64,000 nt of DNA from MWCR01 sp049325475 (GTDB lineage Bacteria > Patescibacteriota > Patescibacteriia > 2-12-FULL-60-25), in contig JBMOLN010000002.1 of the NCBI GenBank assembly GCA_049325475.1, positions 1 to 64,000 on the forward strand. The letters are read 5' to 3'. A model generated the notes under the pieces. That model saw nothing but the letters and a program-made list of their open reading frames with translations, ran no database searches and was not told the DNA's origin. The translations under genes were made by a program, and so were the position numbers. Below, piece after piece: positions 33,990 to 43,299 of the stretch. Positions within the stretch are counted from its first letter, which is position 1. Every line of letters starts with the position of its first letter.

Positions 33990-34712
33990 TTGAGAGCTAT
34001 CACAAAAACAATGCCAAAAGCAGTTTTGTCGCAGTATTTTGTTCTTTTTCGTTTGCTTTTGAGCGGAAAAATCAATTATGATGAAGCGGCCGATATTATT
34101 GAGAAGTATTCGCGTGAAAGACCGGTTAATCCCGAAGACGATTTGCCGTCGCCGGTTATAAAAACCAGGCAACAGCATTTTGAATATTGGGAAACGTACT
34201 ATCCAAGACGCGGCGCGAGAATAATGCGAATTCTTGATGCGGTAATTGAAAAAGGAATCAAGGCCAGGCAGGAGGTTGATGATCTGACCGGGCGTGCAAG
34301 GTCGGCGATGTATTGGCGGCCGAACCTTACGGTGAATGTCATTTATTCGGCAGATATGCTGGAGAAGGCCCGCGAGGAAGCGGGTTATGAATTTAAAGAT
34401 GAATTGCATGATCAATTTGATACTTTGCTTAAAGCAAATATAACGCCGGATGTAAGAGATAGACTGGAATCGGCGATAAGCGTTTGGTTGTGGCGCTGGT
34501 TCAGAGGGACTCTCGCGTATCAGCCGGCGAAAAGCCGGGTTTTTGCCGCAAATCAAGTTTATACGGGTTTATTTTATGCGATCGCTTTTGTTTTGGCCGA
34601 TATGGATAATATGGCTTTAAGGCTGAAGCCGCTTTTGGAGCTGCAGGCTGACGGTAATTTTCCCATGTGGGTAAACCGCAAGAATGAGGTTGAATTTTTT
34701 GTGAGACGCTGA
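33990..34712 (+). CDS. Hypothetical protein, 240 residues, TTG start
   Basis: A soluble, mainly helical protein without recognised motifs; charged stretches alternate with aromatic ones (HFEYWETYYPRRGARIMR, VWLWRWFRGTLAY). AAAGGAG 7 bases upstream selects a TTG start codon. A consensus promoter lies upstream and a terminator follows directly, so this is a monocistronic gene of the strong-SD class. Confidence 0.6.
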   Translation: MRAITKTMPKAVLSQYFVLFRLLLSGKINYDEAADIIEKYSRERPVNPEDDLPSPVIKTRQQHFEYWETYYPRRGARIMRILDAVIEKGIKARQEVDDLTGRARSAMYWRPNLTVNVIYSADMLEKAREEAGYEFKDELHDQFDTLLKANITPDVRDRLESAISVWLWRWFRGTLAYQPAKSRVFAANQVYTGLFYAIAFVLADMDNMALRLKPLLELQADGNFPMWVNRKNEVEFFVRR

Positions 34713-34718
34713 CTTTTT

Positions 34719-34738
34719 ACCGCTTTACTGCGGTTTTT
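34719..34738 (+). terminator. Terminator
   Basis: ACCGC, TTTACT, GCGGT followed by a T-run, right after the stop of the preceding gene. Confidence 0.85.
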
Positions 34739-34866
34739 CTATTTCAGGAAACTCCGCACGGAAGGGGCCGCAGAAAGCACAAAGCTCGCAGAACGTCAGC
34801 CTGAATGCGGGGATGAATGGGCGGCGGAGCGAAGCGGAGCTTGCGCGAAGCGGTATCAAATAAATA

Positions 34867-34908
34867 GAAACCCCGGGTGCAGCGAAGCGTAACCCGGGGA
34901 GACTCATT
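34867..34908. repeat. Dispersed hairpin repeat, copy 2
   Basis: Matches 86-127 with two visible base differences in the loop and the same 8 bp CCCCGGGT/ACCCGGGG stem. Confidence 0.75.
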
Positions 34909-35023
34909 TTTTAACCCTCACTCCGCAACCCAGAGCCAAGCTCAGGCCAGCTGAGCTGGCCTGAGCTTTGCCTCTCCCGCGAGCAAGAGTAGGGGTGTTT
35001 ACGGAAGTGAATTCAACGCTTGC

Positions 35024-35052
35024 TTGACGATTGTTGGGGGTTTTGATATATT
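35024..35052 (+). promoter_or_regulatory. Promoter of the rpsL-rpsG-fusA operon
   Basis: TTGACG (35024-35029), 17 bp spacer, TATATT (35047-35052). The rpsL ATG begins 13 bases after the -10, so the leader is only a few bases. Confidence 0.75.
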
Positions 35053-35064
35053 TCGCGGCACAAC

Positions 35065-35493
35065 ATGCCTACATATAATCAATTAGTGCGCCGCAGCAGG
35101 CGCAGCGTCAAGGCCAAATCCAAGAGTCCGGCCTTGCAGTTTACCAGAGACACATTGCATCGCAGCAGAACCGAATTGCCAAAGGGCAGTCCTTTTAAGC
35201 GCGGCGTTTGCACAAAGGTGACTACAACTACGCCCAAAAAGCCAAACTCGGCTATGCGCAAGATTGCCCGTATCAGGCTTTCCAACGGACAGGAAGTGAC
35301 GGCTTATATTCCGGGCGAACAGCATAATTTGCAGGAGCACTCCATAGTCATGATCCGCGGAGGCCGTGTCAAAGATCTTCCGGGCGTCCGCTATCATATT
35401 GTCCGCGGAGTTTATGATACGCAGGGAGTTGAGAGCAGACGCAGGGGCAGATCGCTTTATGGAGCAAAGAAACCGAAAGCGGCTAAATCGTAA
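35065..35493 (+). CDS. rpsL: Ribosomal protein uS12
   Basis: A 142-residue decoding-centre protein. TTPKKPNSAMRKIARIRL and GGRVKDLPGVRYHIVRG are the two conserved loops where streptomycin-resistance changes occur in other bacteria; both appear wild type. It is slightly longer than the usual 124 residues because of the basic N-terminus. First gene of the str operon, nearly leaderless. Confidence 0.97.
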   Translation: MPTYNQLVRRSRRSVKAKSKSPALQFTRDTLHRSRTELPKGSPFKRGVCTKVTTTTPKKPNSAMRKIARIRLSNGQEVTAYIPGEQHNLQEHSIVMIRGGRVKDLPGVRYHIVRGVYDTQGVESRRRGRSLYGAKKPKAAKS

Positions 35494-35536
35494 AACTACA
35501 ATAACAGCGAACAGCTGATAGCAGATGGCGGATAGC

Positions 35537-35580
35537 TAAATGCTAAAAGCTAAATGCTAAAAGCTAAAAGCTAAAAGCAA
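35537..35580. repeat. Heptanucleotide tract (AAGCTAA type)
   Basis: AAGCTAA alternates with ATGCTAA for about six units in register, inside the rpsL-rpsG spacer. Confidence 0.85.
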
Positions 35581-35586
35581 TTAATT

Positions 35587-36054
35587 ATGAGAGGTAAGAA
35601 AGCACCACGCAGATCAGTATTGCCGGATCCCAAATACGGTTCTCTTGCAGTTGCAAAGTTTATCAACTATGTAATGGAAAGAGGCAAGAAATCAACATCT
35701 CAAAGAATCGTTTATCAGGCTTTGGATATTTTGGAGAAGAAATCCAATAAACCGGCTTTAGAAGCATTCGAGGAGGCTATTAAAAATGTCGCTCCTTTGC
35801 TGGAAGTAAAATCGCGCAGAGTGGGCGGAGCAAACTATCAGATTCCAATGCAGGTCCGAGCGGAAAGAAGGCAGCAATTGGCATTCCGCTGGATTATCGC
35901 CGCAACCAGAGCCAAGGGCGGCAAGCCAATGGCCGACAGATTGGCGGTGGAATTGCTGGCAGCAATAGAAAATCAGGGGGATGCGATTAAGAAAAAACAA
36001 GACGTTCAGAGAATGGCAGAGGCTAATCGTGCATTCGCACACTTCGCCAGATAA
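35587..36054 (+). CDS. rpsG: Ribosomal protein uS7
   Basis: A 155-residue small-subunit assembly protein that binds the 3' domain of 16S rRNA. MRGKKAPRRSVLPDPKYGS and VKSRRVGGANYQIPMQVR are conserved. Normal length. Expected order rpsL-rpsG-fusA. Confidence 0.97.
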   Translation: MRGKKAPRRSVLPDPKYGSLAVAKFINYVMERGKKSTSQRIVYQALDILEKKSNKPALEAFEEAIKNVAPLLEVKSRRVGGANYQIPMQVRAERRQQLAFRWIIAATRAKGGKPMADRLAVELLAAIENQGDAIKKKQDVQRMAEANRAFAHFAR

Positions 36055-36133
36055 TATGGATGAAGACGGCGGAAGTTTTTAAGATTAAAAATAAGAGGGC
36101 ACATTGCGCGTCCTTTTTGATTTCATAAAATAT

Positions 36134-38218
36134 ATGCCAAGAGAATACTCACTAAAAGATACCCGTAATTTTGGTATCATCGCCCACATCGATGCGGGCA
36201 AAACAACAGTTTCGGAGCGCGTGCTTTTTTATACGGGCCGTAAACATAAAATCGGCGAAGTCCATGAAGGCGAAGCAACCATGGACTGGATGGAGCAGGA
36301 ACAAGAACGAGGCATCACCATTACATCGGCTGCCACCACTTGTTTTTGGGCCGGTCACCGTTTGAATTTGATTGATACTCCGGGGCATATTGACTTTACA
36401 ATTGAAGTGCAAAGGTCTTTGCGAGTTTTAGACGGTGCGGTGACCGTTTTTGACGGTGTTGCGGGCGTGGAGCCGCAATCGGAAACTGTTTGGCGCCAGG
36501 CTGACAAATACCGCGTGCCCAGAATGTGTTTTGTTAATAAATTAGACAGAATGGGGGCTGATTTTTATAAGGATATCGAATCAATCCGTAATCGTTTGGC
36601 GAAGAGGGCTTATCCCATTCAATTACCGATCGGCACGGAATCCAATTTTATCGGCATTATTGATTTGATTGAGATGAGCGCCAGAATATACAAGGATGAA
36701 TTGGGCCGCGAGATTGAACAGACTGAAATCCCGGCGGACATGTTGGAAACCGCAAAAAAATGGCGCGGTGAACTTTTAGAAGCTCTGGCCGAAACTGATG
36801 AAAATTTAATGAACCGCTATCTGGCAGGTGAGGAAATTTCTGTTGATGAAATCAAATCGGCATTAAGAAAAGCCGTGCTTTCCATGGATGTTTTTCCGGT
36901 CATGTGCGGTTCGGCTTTAAAAAATAAGGGCGTGCAAATGTTGTTGGACGCGGTGGTTGCTTATTTGCCGAGTCCGTTGGATGTGCCTCCGGTCCAAGGC
37001 ACGGACCCAAGTGATCCGGAGAAGATCTTAGAAAGAAAAGCTGATGACGGCGAGCCGTTTTCCGCATTGGCATTTAAAGTTATGGCTGATCCATACGTGG
37101 GTAAATTGATCTTTTTCAGAGTTTATTCGGGTACATTGAAATCGGGTTCGTATGTTTATAACGCGACCAACGGCAAGAAAGAGCGTATCGGACGCATTGT
37201 GCGCATGCACGCAAACAGCCGAGAAGAAGTGGAAGAGGTTTATGCCGGTGACATTGCCGCGGCTGTCGGTCTTAAAGAAACATTTACCGGGCACTCTCTT
37301 TGCGATGAGGATCATCCGATTTTGTTGGAAACGATTACAATTCCGGAACCGGTTATTGATATTGCCATTGAACCCAAAACGAAAGCGGACCAGGAAAAGA
37401 TGGGCATCGCCATGCAAAAATTGGCCGAAGAAGATCCTTCATTCCATGTCAGGACAGATGAGGAGACATTGCAGACAATTATTTCCGGCATGGGTGAATT
37501 GCATTTGGAAATCATTGTTGACCGCATGAAGCGCGAGTTTGGTGTTGAAGCGAACGTTGGCAAGCCCCAAGTTGCCTATAAAGAAGCGATTAAAGGCGAA
37601 GCTGAAGGCGAGGGCAAATTCATCCGCCAGTCCGGCGGCCGCGGCCAGTACGGACATTGCTGGATTAAGGTTGAACCTCAAGAACGCGGAGCGGGTTATG
37701 AATTTATCAATGATATCAAAGGCGGTATTATCCCGCGCGAGTACATCCAGCCGATCAATAAAGGCATTCAGGAAGCCGCGCAAAGAGGCGTGGTGGCCGG
37801 TTATCCGGTTTTGGATTTTAAGGCCACGGTTTATGACGGTTCATATCATGACGTTGACTCTTCGGAAGCTGCATTTAAAATTGCCGCATCAATGGCATTT
37901 CGGGCCGCTTGTGAAAAGGCGGGCATGTCAATTTTGGAACCGATCGAAAAAGTGGAAGTTGTTGTCCCCGAAGAATACATGGGAGATATCATGGGTGATT
38001 TGAACTCCAAGCGCGGACAGATAAATTCGATGGAAGACCGTATGGGCATGAAAGTTATCAGCGCCGAAGTTCCGCTCGCGGAAATGTTTGGTTATGCGAC
38101 TTCGATGCGTTCCATGACACAAGGCCGCGGTTCATATTCCATGGAGTTTGATCATTATGCACCGGTGCCGGCCAATGTACAGGCGGAGATCATTGAGGGT
38201 AAAACGAAAAAACGATAA
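36134..38218 (+). CDS. fusA: Elongation factor G
   Basis: A 694-residue translocase GTPase. G1 AHIDAGKTT, G3 DTPGHIDF and G4 NKLDRMG are intact, and domains II-V are complete (GGRGQYGHCWIKVEPQ in domain IV; MFGYATSMRSMTQGRGSY in domain V). I start at MPREYSLKDTRN (36134), the family N-terminus, rather than 30 bases earlier. SD-less. A terminator follows and tuf is not adjacent. Confidence 0.97.
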   Translation: MPREYSLKDTRNFGIIAHIDAGKTTVSERVLFYTGRKHKIGEVHEGEATMDWMEQEQERGITITSAATTCFWAGHRLNLIDTPGHIDFTIEVQRSLRVLDGAVTVFDGVAGVEPQSETVWRQADKYRVPRMCFVNKLDRMGADFYKDIESIRNRLAKRAYPIQLPIGTESNFIGIIDLIEMSARIYKDELGREIEQTEIPADMLETAKKWRGELLEALAETDENLMNRYLAGEEISVDEIKSALRKAVLSMDVFPVMCGSALKNKGVQMLLDAVVAYLPSPLDVPPVQGTDPSDPEKILERKADDGEPFSALAFKVMADPYVGKLIFFRVYSGTLKSGSYVYNATNGKKERIGRIVRMHANSREEVEEVYAGDIAAAVGLKETFTGHSLCDEDHPILLETITIPEPVIDIAIEPKTKADQEKMGIAMQKLAEEDPSFHVRTDEETLQTIISGMGELHLEIIVDRMKREFGVEANVGKPQVAYKEAIKGEAEGEGKFIRQSGGRGQYGHCWIKVEPQERGAGYEFINDIKGGIIPREYIQPINKGIQEAAQRGVVAGYPVLDFKATVYDGSYHDVDSSEAAFKIAASMAFRAACEKAGMSILEPIEKVEVVVPEEYMGDIMGDLNSKRGQINSMEDRMGMKVISAEVPLAEMFGYATSMRSMTQGRGSYSMEFDHYAPVPANVQAEIIEGKTKKR

Positions 38219-38265
38219 ATGGACTCAAGTCTCAAGATTTAAGTTTAAAGCTTAAGGCTCAAAGT
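38219..38265. repeat. Heptanucleotide tract (CTCAAGT/TTAAGGC type)
   Basis: CTCAAGT, CTCAAGA, TTTAAGT, TTAAAGC, TTAAGGC, TCAAAGT: six units in register after fusA. Confidence 0.8.
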
Positions 38266-38277
38266 TGAAAATAAAAG

Positions 38278-38302
38278 AATCCCGGTTTAGGCCGGGATTT
38301 TG
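38278..38302. terminator. Bidirectional terminator
   Basis: ATCCCGG, loop, CCGGGAT with A/T tracts on both sides, between fusA and the convergent unknown gene. Confidence 0.85.
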
Positions 38303-38303
38303 T

Positions 38304-39341
38304 TTAAGTAATAACATTGAAATCGCATTTTTTATTGAGTATTCCAATGCCCTCAAGCTGGTGTTTTTGAGTTTTGGCAAAGAATGCAAACCAAGAAACG
38401 CTATCGGGCGGCCGAAAGTAATCGGGGTTTTGAGAAAATCCGCCGCCGATGAGATTTGCCGAATCAGAATCCATGATGAATATCGTCGGACAGTTGGAAC
38501 TTTGGCTTTCAATAAGCCGCCGCAGCTCGCAGCTGTCTTTGACATCAATCGGATATGACGGGACGCGCGTATGTTGTAATTTTAAGGCTCTTATGGGCGG
38601 TTCATCGGAGTGCAGATGCGTAACTCTATCGCGGTAAATAATCCGCAAGCAATCGCGTTTGAGGAGCGCGAACAGGTTTTTTGTGAGCCTGTCCAATCGG
38701 CCGTTGCTTAGATTTTCGGTTGTTTTCGTCAGGCCGATGACAATTATGATGCGTCCTGTCTGATTATCGATTAATTGAATGGCATGTGTGAGCCTGCTTT
38801 TCCCGTCCAAGAAAGGCGTCAGATCCGCCCGGGGAGCATCTGCGGCCGCCGCCGGTTGTTGTTTGGTTTTAATTTCAGAAGGCGGGATGTCGTCATCAAT
38901 CGCCTGAATGTCGTTTGTACTGGGGATTTCCACGCTGATTCTTTGACCGTCAGCCGAAGCGGTTATCATTTCTCCAAGCAGTGATGACAGTGTTTGATAC
39001 TGCTCTTCGCTAATGGCAATGGTTGAGACGACGTGGTCGTTTTTAATCACGAAACACATTTCGCGCGTAGGGTCAATCCAATATTCGGCAGTGTCGGAGT
39101 TTTTGTGACGAGCGGGATGGCGGAAAATTAGGGATGTCTGATAGCTCAGAACTTGTGATTCGCGCAAAGCCAAACGCATTTGCCTCCGGACATATGAGCG
39201 TTTATCCAGGTCTTCATCCGTCGCCGTACCCGGGTATATGAAAGACGCGTCAGCTCCGTGGATTTCGAGCCAGCGCTGCATGGCATGATGGGTGATGTAA
39301 ATTTTTCTTCCGCAGTATAGCGGCGCCGGTTTGCGGCTCAT
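38304..39341 (-). CDS. Hypothetical protein, 345 residues
   Basis: Starts MSRKPAPLYCGRKIYITHHAMQR after AAGGAG (a GTG directly before the ATG is an alternative start). The N-terminal 130 residues, with ITHHAMQRWLE and a strand-rich AEYWIDPTREMCFVIKNDHV, recall small toxin-like DUF4258 folds. The middle (about 140-190) is low-complexity, and the C-terminal half has an alpha/beta pattern (GRIIIVIGLTKTTE, CPTIFIMDSDSAN). No family is firmly recognised. It interrupts the usual fusA-tuf order on the opposite strand. Confidence 0.5.
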   Translation of the reverse strand: MSRKPAPLYCGRKIYITHHAMQRWLEIHGADASFIYPGTATDEDLDKRSYVRRQMRLALRESQVLSYQTSLIFRHPARHKNSDTAEYWIDPTREMCFVIKNDHVVSTIAISEEQYQTLSSLLGEMITASADGQRISVEIPSTNDIQAIDDDIPPSEIKTKQQPAAAADAPRADLTPFLDGKSRLTHAIQLIDNQTGRIIIVIGLTKTTENLSNGRLDRLTKNLFALLKRDCLRIIYRDRVTHLHSDEPPIRALKLQHTRVPSYPIDVKDSCELRRLIESQSSNCPTIFIMDSDSANLIGGGFSQNPDYFRPPDSVSWFAFFAKTQKHQLEGIGILNKKCDFNVIT

Positions 39342-39461
39342 CACATGACGCTCCTTTTTTTGTTGTGAAGGTGCCATTACCTTAACGCTTAATAAAGCAT
39401 AAATATTACCAAGTGTCAAAGTATTGCCTTTAATCAGATATCGTGATGAACTATGTTCAAT

Positions 39462-39872
39462 ATGTCATGGAAAAATTTATTTAAAAAAGCCAACAAGCTG
39501 GGCATGCCTATCATTGTGACCAATGAAGAAGCAAAAAATCCAATGGTTATCTTATCGCTCGATGCTTATGAGGATCTGGTAAATGATGATTTTGAGTTTG
39601 GGGATATGGGGATGGGTTTGGATGTGGATGATTTTGGCGATGATTTTGATATCAAGCAATCCGAGCCGGATTCCAGAGCTGAATCAGCGTTTGAATTTGA
39701 ACCGGAATCCATCATGGAGTTGCCGGATTTCTCTCAAGAAAGCGAAAAAATGGAGGATGCGTCCACAGAAGAAGTTGATATTGAGGAGTCGGAAATTACA
39801 AAAAAAGACGCGGATTTTTCATTGGAGGACAGGTTTTACTTCGAGCCTTTGGAAGATGAGGCCAAAAAATAG
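39462..39872 (+). CDS. Acidic protein with Phd/YefM-antitoxin-like N-terminus
   Basis: A 136-residue protein. KKANKLGMPIIVTNEEAKNP followed by MVILSLDAYEDLV resembles the DNA-binding N-terminal part of Phd/YefM antitoxins. The remainder is very acidic (runs of D and E) and lacks the usual toxin-neutralising pattern. No toxin gene lies beside it. The alternative is a stand-alone regulator or adaptor. It lies directly upstream of the tuf promoter, which overlaps the end of this gene. Confidence 0.5.
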   Translation: MSWKNLFKKANKLGMPIIVTNEEAKNPMVILSLDAYEDLVNDDFEFGDMGMGLDVDDFGDDFDIKQSEPDSRAESAFEFEPESIMELPDFSQESEKMEDASTEEVDIEESEITKKDADFSLEDRFYFEPLEDEAKK

Positions 39873-39879
39873 CTTGCTC

Positions 39880-39908
39880 TTGCGTAATTTTTGGAGAAAT
39901 GATATAGT
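39880..39908 (+). promoter_or_regulatory. Promoter of tuf
   Basis: TTGCGT (39880-39885), 17 bp spacer, TATAGT (39903-39908), leaving a leader of about 90 bases. Confidence 0.65.
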
Positions 39909-40007
39909 CTTCATCGCTTTATAAGAATTAATTAATTTTTTAGCGTTTTTCAGCTAGACTGAAAGCCCGGCCCATGAGGCAATGAGGCAAAACGCACTGA
40001 AGTCATT

Positions 40008-41198
40008 ATGGCGGAAACATTTGAGCGTAATAAGCCGCACGTGAACGTAGGTACAATCGGCCACGTGGATCACGGCAAAACAACGTTAACAGCAGCGATT
40101 CTTAAAGTATTGGCTGCGAATGGCCTCAAGGCCGATGAAAAGCGTGTTGATGCTTTGGACAAAGCTCCGGAGTCAAAATCACGCGGTATTACTATTGCTA
40201 CAGCGCACGTGGAATATGAAACAGAAAATCGTCACTATGCGCACGTGGACTGCCCGGGACACGCAGATTACATTAAGAACATGATTACAGGCGCGGCCCA
40301 GATGGACGGCGCGATTTTGGTTGTTGCCGCCACAGACGGCCCGATGCCTCAAACACGCGAGCACATTCTTTTAGCCCGTCAGGTAGGCGTTCCGGCAATT
40401 GTTGTCTTTTTAAATAAAACCGACATGGTGGATGATCCGGAACTTGTGGATCTTGTGGAAGAAGAAGTCCGCGAATTGCTGAAGAAATATGAATTTGACG
40501 GCGACAATGCGCCAGTTATCCGCGGCAGTGCTTTGAAAGCCTTGGAAAATCCAACCGACGCGGAATCCGCGAAGCCGATTTTGGATTTGATGGCCAAATT
40601 GGATGAATACATCCCCGAACCGGTACGTGAAACCGAAAAAGATTTCTTAATGCCTATTGAAGACGTGTTTTCGATCGAAGGACGCGGAACTGTTGTGACC
40701 GGTCGTATTGAGCGCGGTCAGGTTAAAGTTAATGAAGAAGTTGAAATCGTGGGTTTGGGCGAGACCCGCAAGACGGTTGTGACCGGTATTGAAATGTTTA
40801 ATAAATCATTGCAAGAAGGCAAGGCCGGCGATAACGCAGGTATTCTTTTGCGCGGTATCCGCAAAGAAGAAGTCGAGCGCGGTCAGGTTTTGGCCAAGCC
40901 GGGTTCGATCACGCCTCACGTTGAATTTGAAGCCCAAATTTACGCATTAACCAAAGACGAGGGCGGCCGCCATAAGCCCTTTGTATCCGGATATAAACCG
41001 CAATTCTATATCAGAACCACAGATGTTACCGGCGAAGTGACCTTGGGCGAGGGTGTTGCAATGGTTCAGCCCGGCGATGAAGTTAAGATTAATGTTAAAC
41101 TGATTACACCGGTCGCCATGGAAGAGAAGATGCGTTTTGCTATCCGCGAGGGCGGCAGAACGGTTGGCGCAGGTGTTGTCACCAGTATTACCAAGTAA
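40008..41198 (+). CDS. tuf: Elongation factor Tu
   Basis: A 396-residue GTPase that delivers aminoacyl-tRNA. GHVDHGKTT, DCPGHADY and NKTD are intact; effector region, domain II (GRGTVVTGRIERG) and domain III (GGRTVGAGVVT) are complete. Only one copy in the window. It precedes rpsJ, as in many bacteria. Confidence 0.98.
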   Translation: MAETFERNKPHVNVGTIGHVDHGKTTLTAAILKVLAANGLKADEKRVDALDKAPESKSRGITIATAHVEYETENRHYAHVDCPGHADYIKNMITGAAQMDGAILVVAATDGPMPQTREHILLARQVGVPAIVVFLNKTDMVDDPELVDLVEEEVRELLKKYEFDGDNAPVIRGSALKALENPTDAESAKPILDLMAKLDEYIPEPVRETEKDFLMPIEDVFSIEGRGTVVTGRIERGQVKVNEEVEIVGLGETRKTVVTGIEMFNKSLQEGKAGDNAGILLRGIRKEEVERGQVLAKPGSITPHVEFEAQIYALTKDEGGRHKPFVSGYKPQFYIRTTDVTGEVTLGEGVAMVQPGDEVKINVKLITPVAMEEKMRFAIREGGRTVGAGVVTSITK

Positions 41199-41305
41199 AA
41201 AAAAGTTCATATTTTATAAATTTAATTTGCACTTAATATAATGTCCGCTTCGACACTCACAGATCCTGTCGGATCCGTGAGAAGGTCGGGGGGACGGGAA
41301 CGATC

Positions 41306-41653
41306 ATGGCTGAAGCCGCTACAACAAAAAAAGTTGCCAAAGAATCCGGGGCGCGAATCCGAATAAAGATTCGTGCTTACGATCATAAAATTATTGATCA
41401 GGCAACCCGCACGATTATTGAAACCGCGGAACGAACCGGGGCCCAGGTGATCGGTCCCGTCCCTTTGCCGACCGAAAAACGCAAGTGGACTGTGAACCGT
41501 TCGACATTTGTTCATAAGAATGCCAGAGAACAATTCGAGATGAGAATTCATAAGCGAATCGTTGATATTGTCGAAGCCAGCGCCAAGACGATTGATTCTT
41601 TGACCAGTTTGAACCTTCCATCCGGAGTCGACGTCGAGATCAAGATGTCATAG
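41306..41653 (+). CDS. rpsJ: Ribosomal protein uS10
   Basis: A 115-residue protein of the 30S head that also serves as NusE in antitermination with NusB (encoded at 24.2-24.7 kb). IRIKIRAYDHKIIDQATRTI and VNRSTFVHKNAREQFEMR are diagnostic. There is a 13-residue N-terminal extension. Confidence 0.97.
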   Translation: MAEAATTKKVAKESGARIRIKIRAYDHKIIDQATRTIIETAERTGAQVIGPVPLPTEKRKWTVNRSTFVHKNAREQFEMRIHKRIVDIVEASAKTIDSLTSLNLPSGVDVEIKMS

Positions 41654-42064
41654 GACGTACTTCGTACGTCGTACATCGTACAAAGTTCTAAGTAAAAAAA
41701 AATAATAATAAAAAAGATTTCGTACCCCCATTTAAATTCCCAAGGAGAAAGTTGTCCTCTTTGTCATGGAACATGGAACATGGAACATCGATAAAGATAG
41801 AGCACATAAGCGATATGTGTTTGACGGGCATAACCTCCCTGCGGCGAGTCACTGAATGGGTTAACTAATTTTTTGCTAAATTTATTGGTTTTGAAATATT
41901 CCTCTGCAATTTAGATCGCTCAGAGGTCAGAAACAAATAACTACGTCCCACGTTGAGGAATTGGTTATTGGTTTCTGGCTTTTGTTTTTAGATAAATTCT
42001 AAAAATCCAAACATGTCCAGCGGACCAAAGTTTGGGCCGGAACGTCAATAAAGACGAAAAATAT
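41654..42064. other. rpsJ-rplC intergenic region
   Basis: A 411 bp gap, unusual inside the S10 operon. It holds heptanucleotide tracts CGTACTT/CGTACGT/CGTACAT (about 41657-41690) and GGAACAT (about 41766-41788), and AT-rich sequence. I see no ribosomal-protein leader structure or gene; a secondary promoter is possible. Confidence 0.55.
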
Positions 42065-42667
42065 ATGAAATTCATTCTTGCCAAAAAACTTGAGATGTCT
42101 CAAGTGTATACACCGGAGGGAAAAGTAATACCCGTGACTCTTGTGCAAGCGGGTCCTTGTGTTATTACACAAGTCAAAAATCAAGAACAAGACGGATACA
42201 CTTCCGTGCAAGTCGGTTTTTTAAATGCCAAGCGTTTAAACAAACCAATGGAGGGACATTTAAAAGAATTGCCGAAATTAAAAATTCTGCGTGAATTCAG
42301 AATTGATGATGCGGGAGAGTTGAAGCGCGGAGATGTGATAGAGGCTAAACAATTTGCAGCCGAGGAAGTTGTTGATGTTATGGGAACTTCAAAAGGCCGG
42401 GGATTCCAAGGTGTCGTTAAACGCCATGGCTTTCATGGTCATCCGGCTTCGCATGGTCATAAGGATCAGCTGCGCATGCCCGGTTCAATCGGAGCAGGCG
42501 GCGTGCAAAAGGTTTTTAAAGGACAAAGAATGGCCGGCCACATGGGAGATGATCAGGTGACGGTCAAGAATTTAAAAATAGTAGAAGTACGGGAAGACGG
42601 AGTACTGGCGATAAAAGGAGCGGTTCCGGGAGCGCGTAATTCAATATTAAAGATTAAATCCGTTTAA
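42065..42667 (+). CDS. rplC: Ribosomal protein uL3
   Basis: A 200-residue 50S assembly initiator. GTSKGRGFQGVVKRHGFHG and RMPGSIGAGGVQKVFKGQRM are conserved. Start at MKFILAKKLEMSQ (42065); preceding codons are not family-like. Ends 4 bases before rplD. Confidence 0.97.
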   Translation: MKFILAKKLEMSQVYTPEGKVIPVTLVQAGPCVITQVKNQEQDGYTSVQVGFLNAKRLNKPMEGHLKELPKLKILREFRIDDAGELKRGDVIEAKQFAAEEVVDVMGTSKGRGFQGVVKRHGFHGHPASHGHKDQLRMPGSIGAGGVQKVFKGQRMAGHMGDDQVTVKNLKIVEVREDGVLAIKGAVPGARNSILKIKSV

Positions 42668-42671
42668 AAAT

Positions 42672-43298
42672 ATGCCAAGCGTAAAGATTTTTAATGTAAA
42701 AGGAGAAAACATCGGCAGTGCGGATCTTTCCGACGCGCATTTTGGAGTTAAGGCGAAATCAACTTTGATCCATCAGGTGGTTGTTGCGCAGCAAGCCGCA
42801 AAAAGAAGCGCATCGGCTCATACGAAAAACAGAGGTGAAGTAGCCGGCGGCGGAAAGAAGCCATGGAAACAAAAGGGTACGGGCAGAGCGCGGCACGGAT
42901 CCACCAGATCGCCGATCTGGGTTGGCGGCGGCATCACTTTCGGTCCCAGGAACGAGAGAAATTATGTTGTTAAAATAAACCGCAAAGTTAAGAAGCAGGT
43001 TTTGTTTATGGTATTGTCAGACAGGGTTAAGCATGAAAAGTTATTTTTAGTGGACAATTTGCCAACAGAAACGCCCAAGACAAATATTTTGGCGGGATGG
43101 ATGAAAAAATTACCGGTCAGCCGCAAGGTTATGATTGTGATATCCGAGTCGAATCCGCTTTTAGTGCGTATGGCAAAGAATATTCCCAATGTACAAGTTG
43201 TGACGGTTAATGCTTTGCATGTCGCGGATATGGTGAAATATACAACGATAATTTTTGAGCAGGCCGCGATTCCTGCGTTTGAATCATTATACAAATAA
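42672..43298 (+). CDS. rplD: Ribosomal protein uL4
   Basis: A 208-residue protein lining the exit tunnel. The extended loop GGGKKPWKQKGTGRARHGS is present. In Proteobacteria this protein represses the S10 operon, but no matching leader is seen here. The start follows TAAAAATATG with no SD site. Confidence 0.97.
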   Translation: MPSVKIFNVKGENIGSADLSDAHFGVKAKSTLIHQVVVAQQAAKRSASAHTKNRGEVAGGGKKPWKQKGTGRARHGSTRSPIWVGGGITFGPRNERNYVVKINRKVKKQVLFMVLSDRVKHEKLFLVDNLPTETPKTNILAGWMKKLPVSRKVMIVISESNPLLVRMAKNIPNVQVVTVNALHVADMVKYTTIIFEQAAIPAFESLYK

Positions 43299-43299
43299 T

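Larger units (their letters stand above)
34713..35023. other. Intergenic region upstream of the str operon
   Basis: Contains the terminator at 34719-34738, a GCGAAGCGGAGC-type short repeat, hairpin repeat copy 2 and a palindromic stretch (GCTCAGGCCAGCTGAGCTGGCCTGAGC type, about 34940-34972). No gene. Confidence 0.6.

Noticed and set aside
39462..39872. Complete toxin-antitoxin module
   Set aside because: Only a Phd-like N-terminus is present; no small toxin gene adjoins it on either side.
41654..42064. Ribosomal-protein autoregulatory leader upstream of rplC
   Set aside because: The gap is large, but no stem matching a known L4 or S10 leader was found; most of it is repeats and AT-rich DNA.
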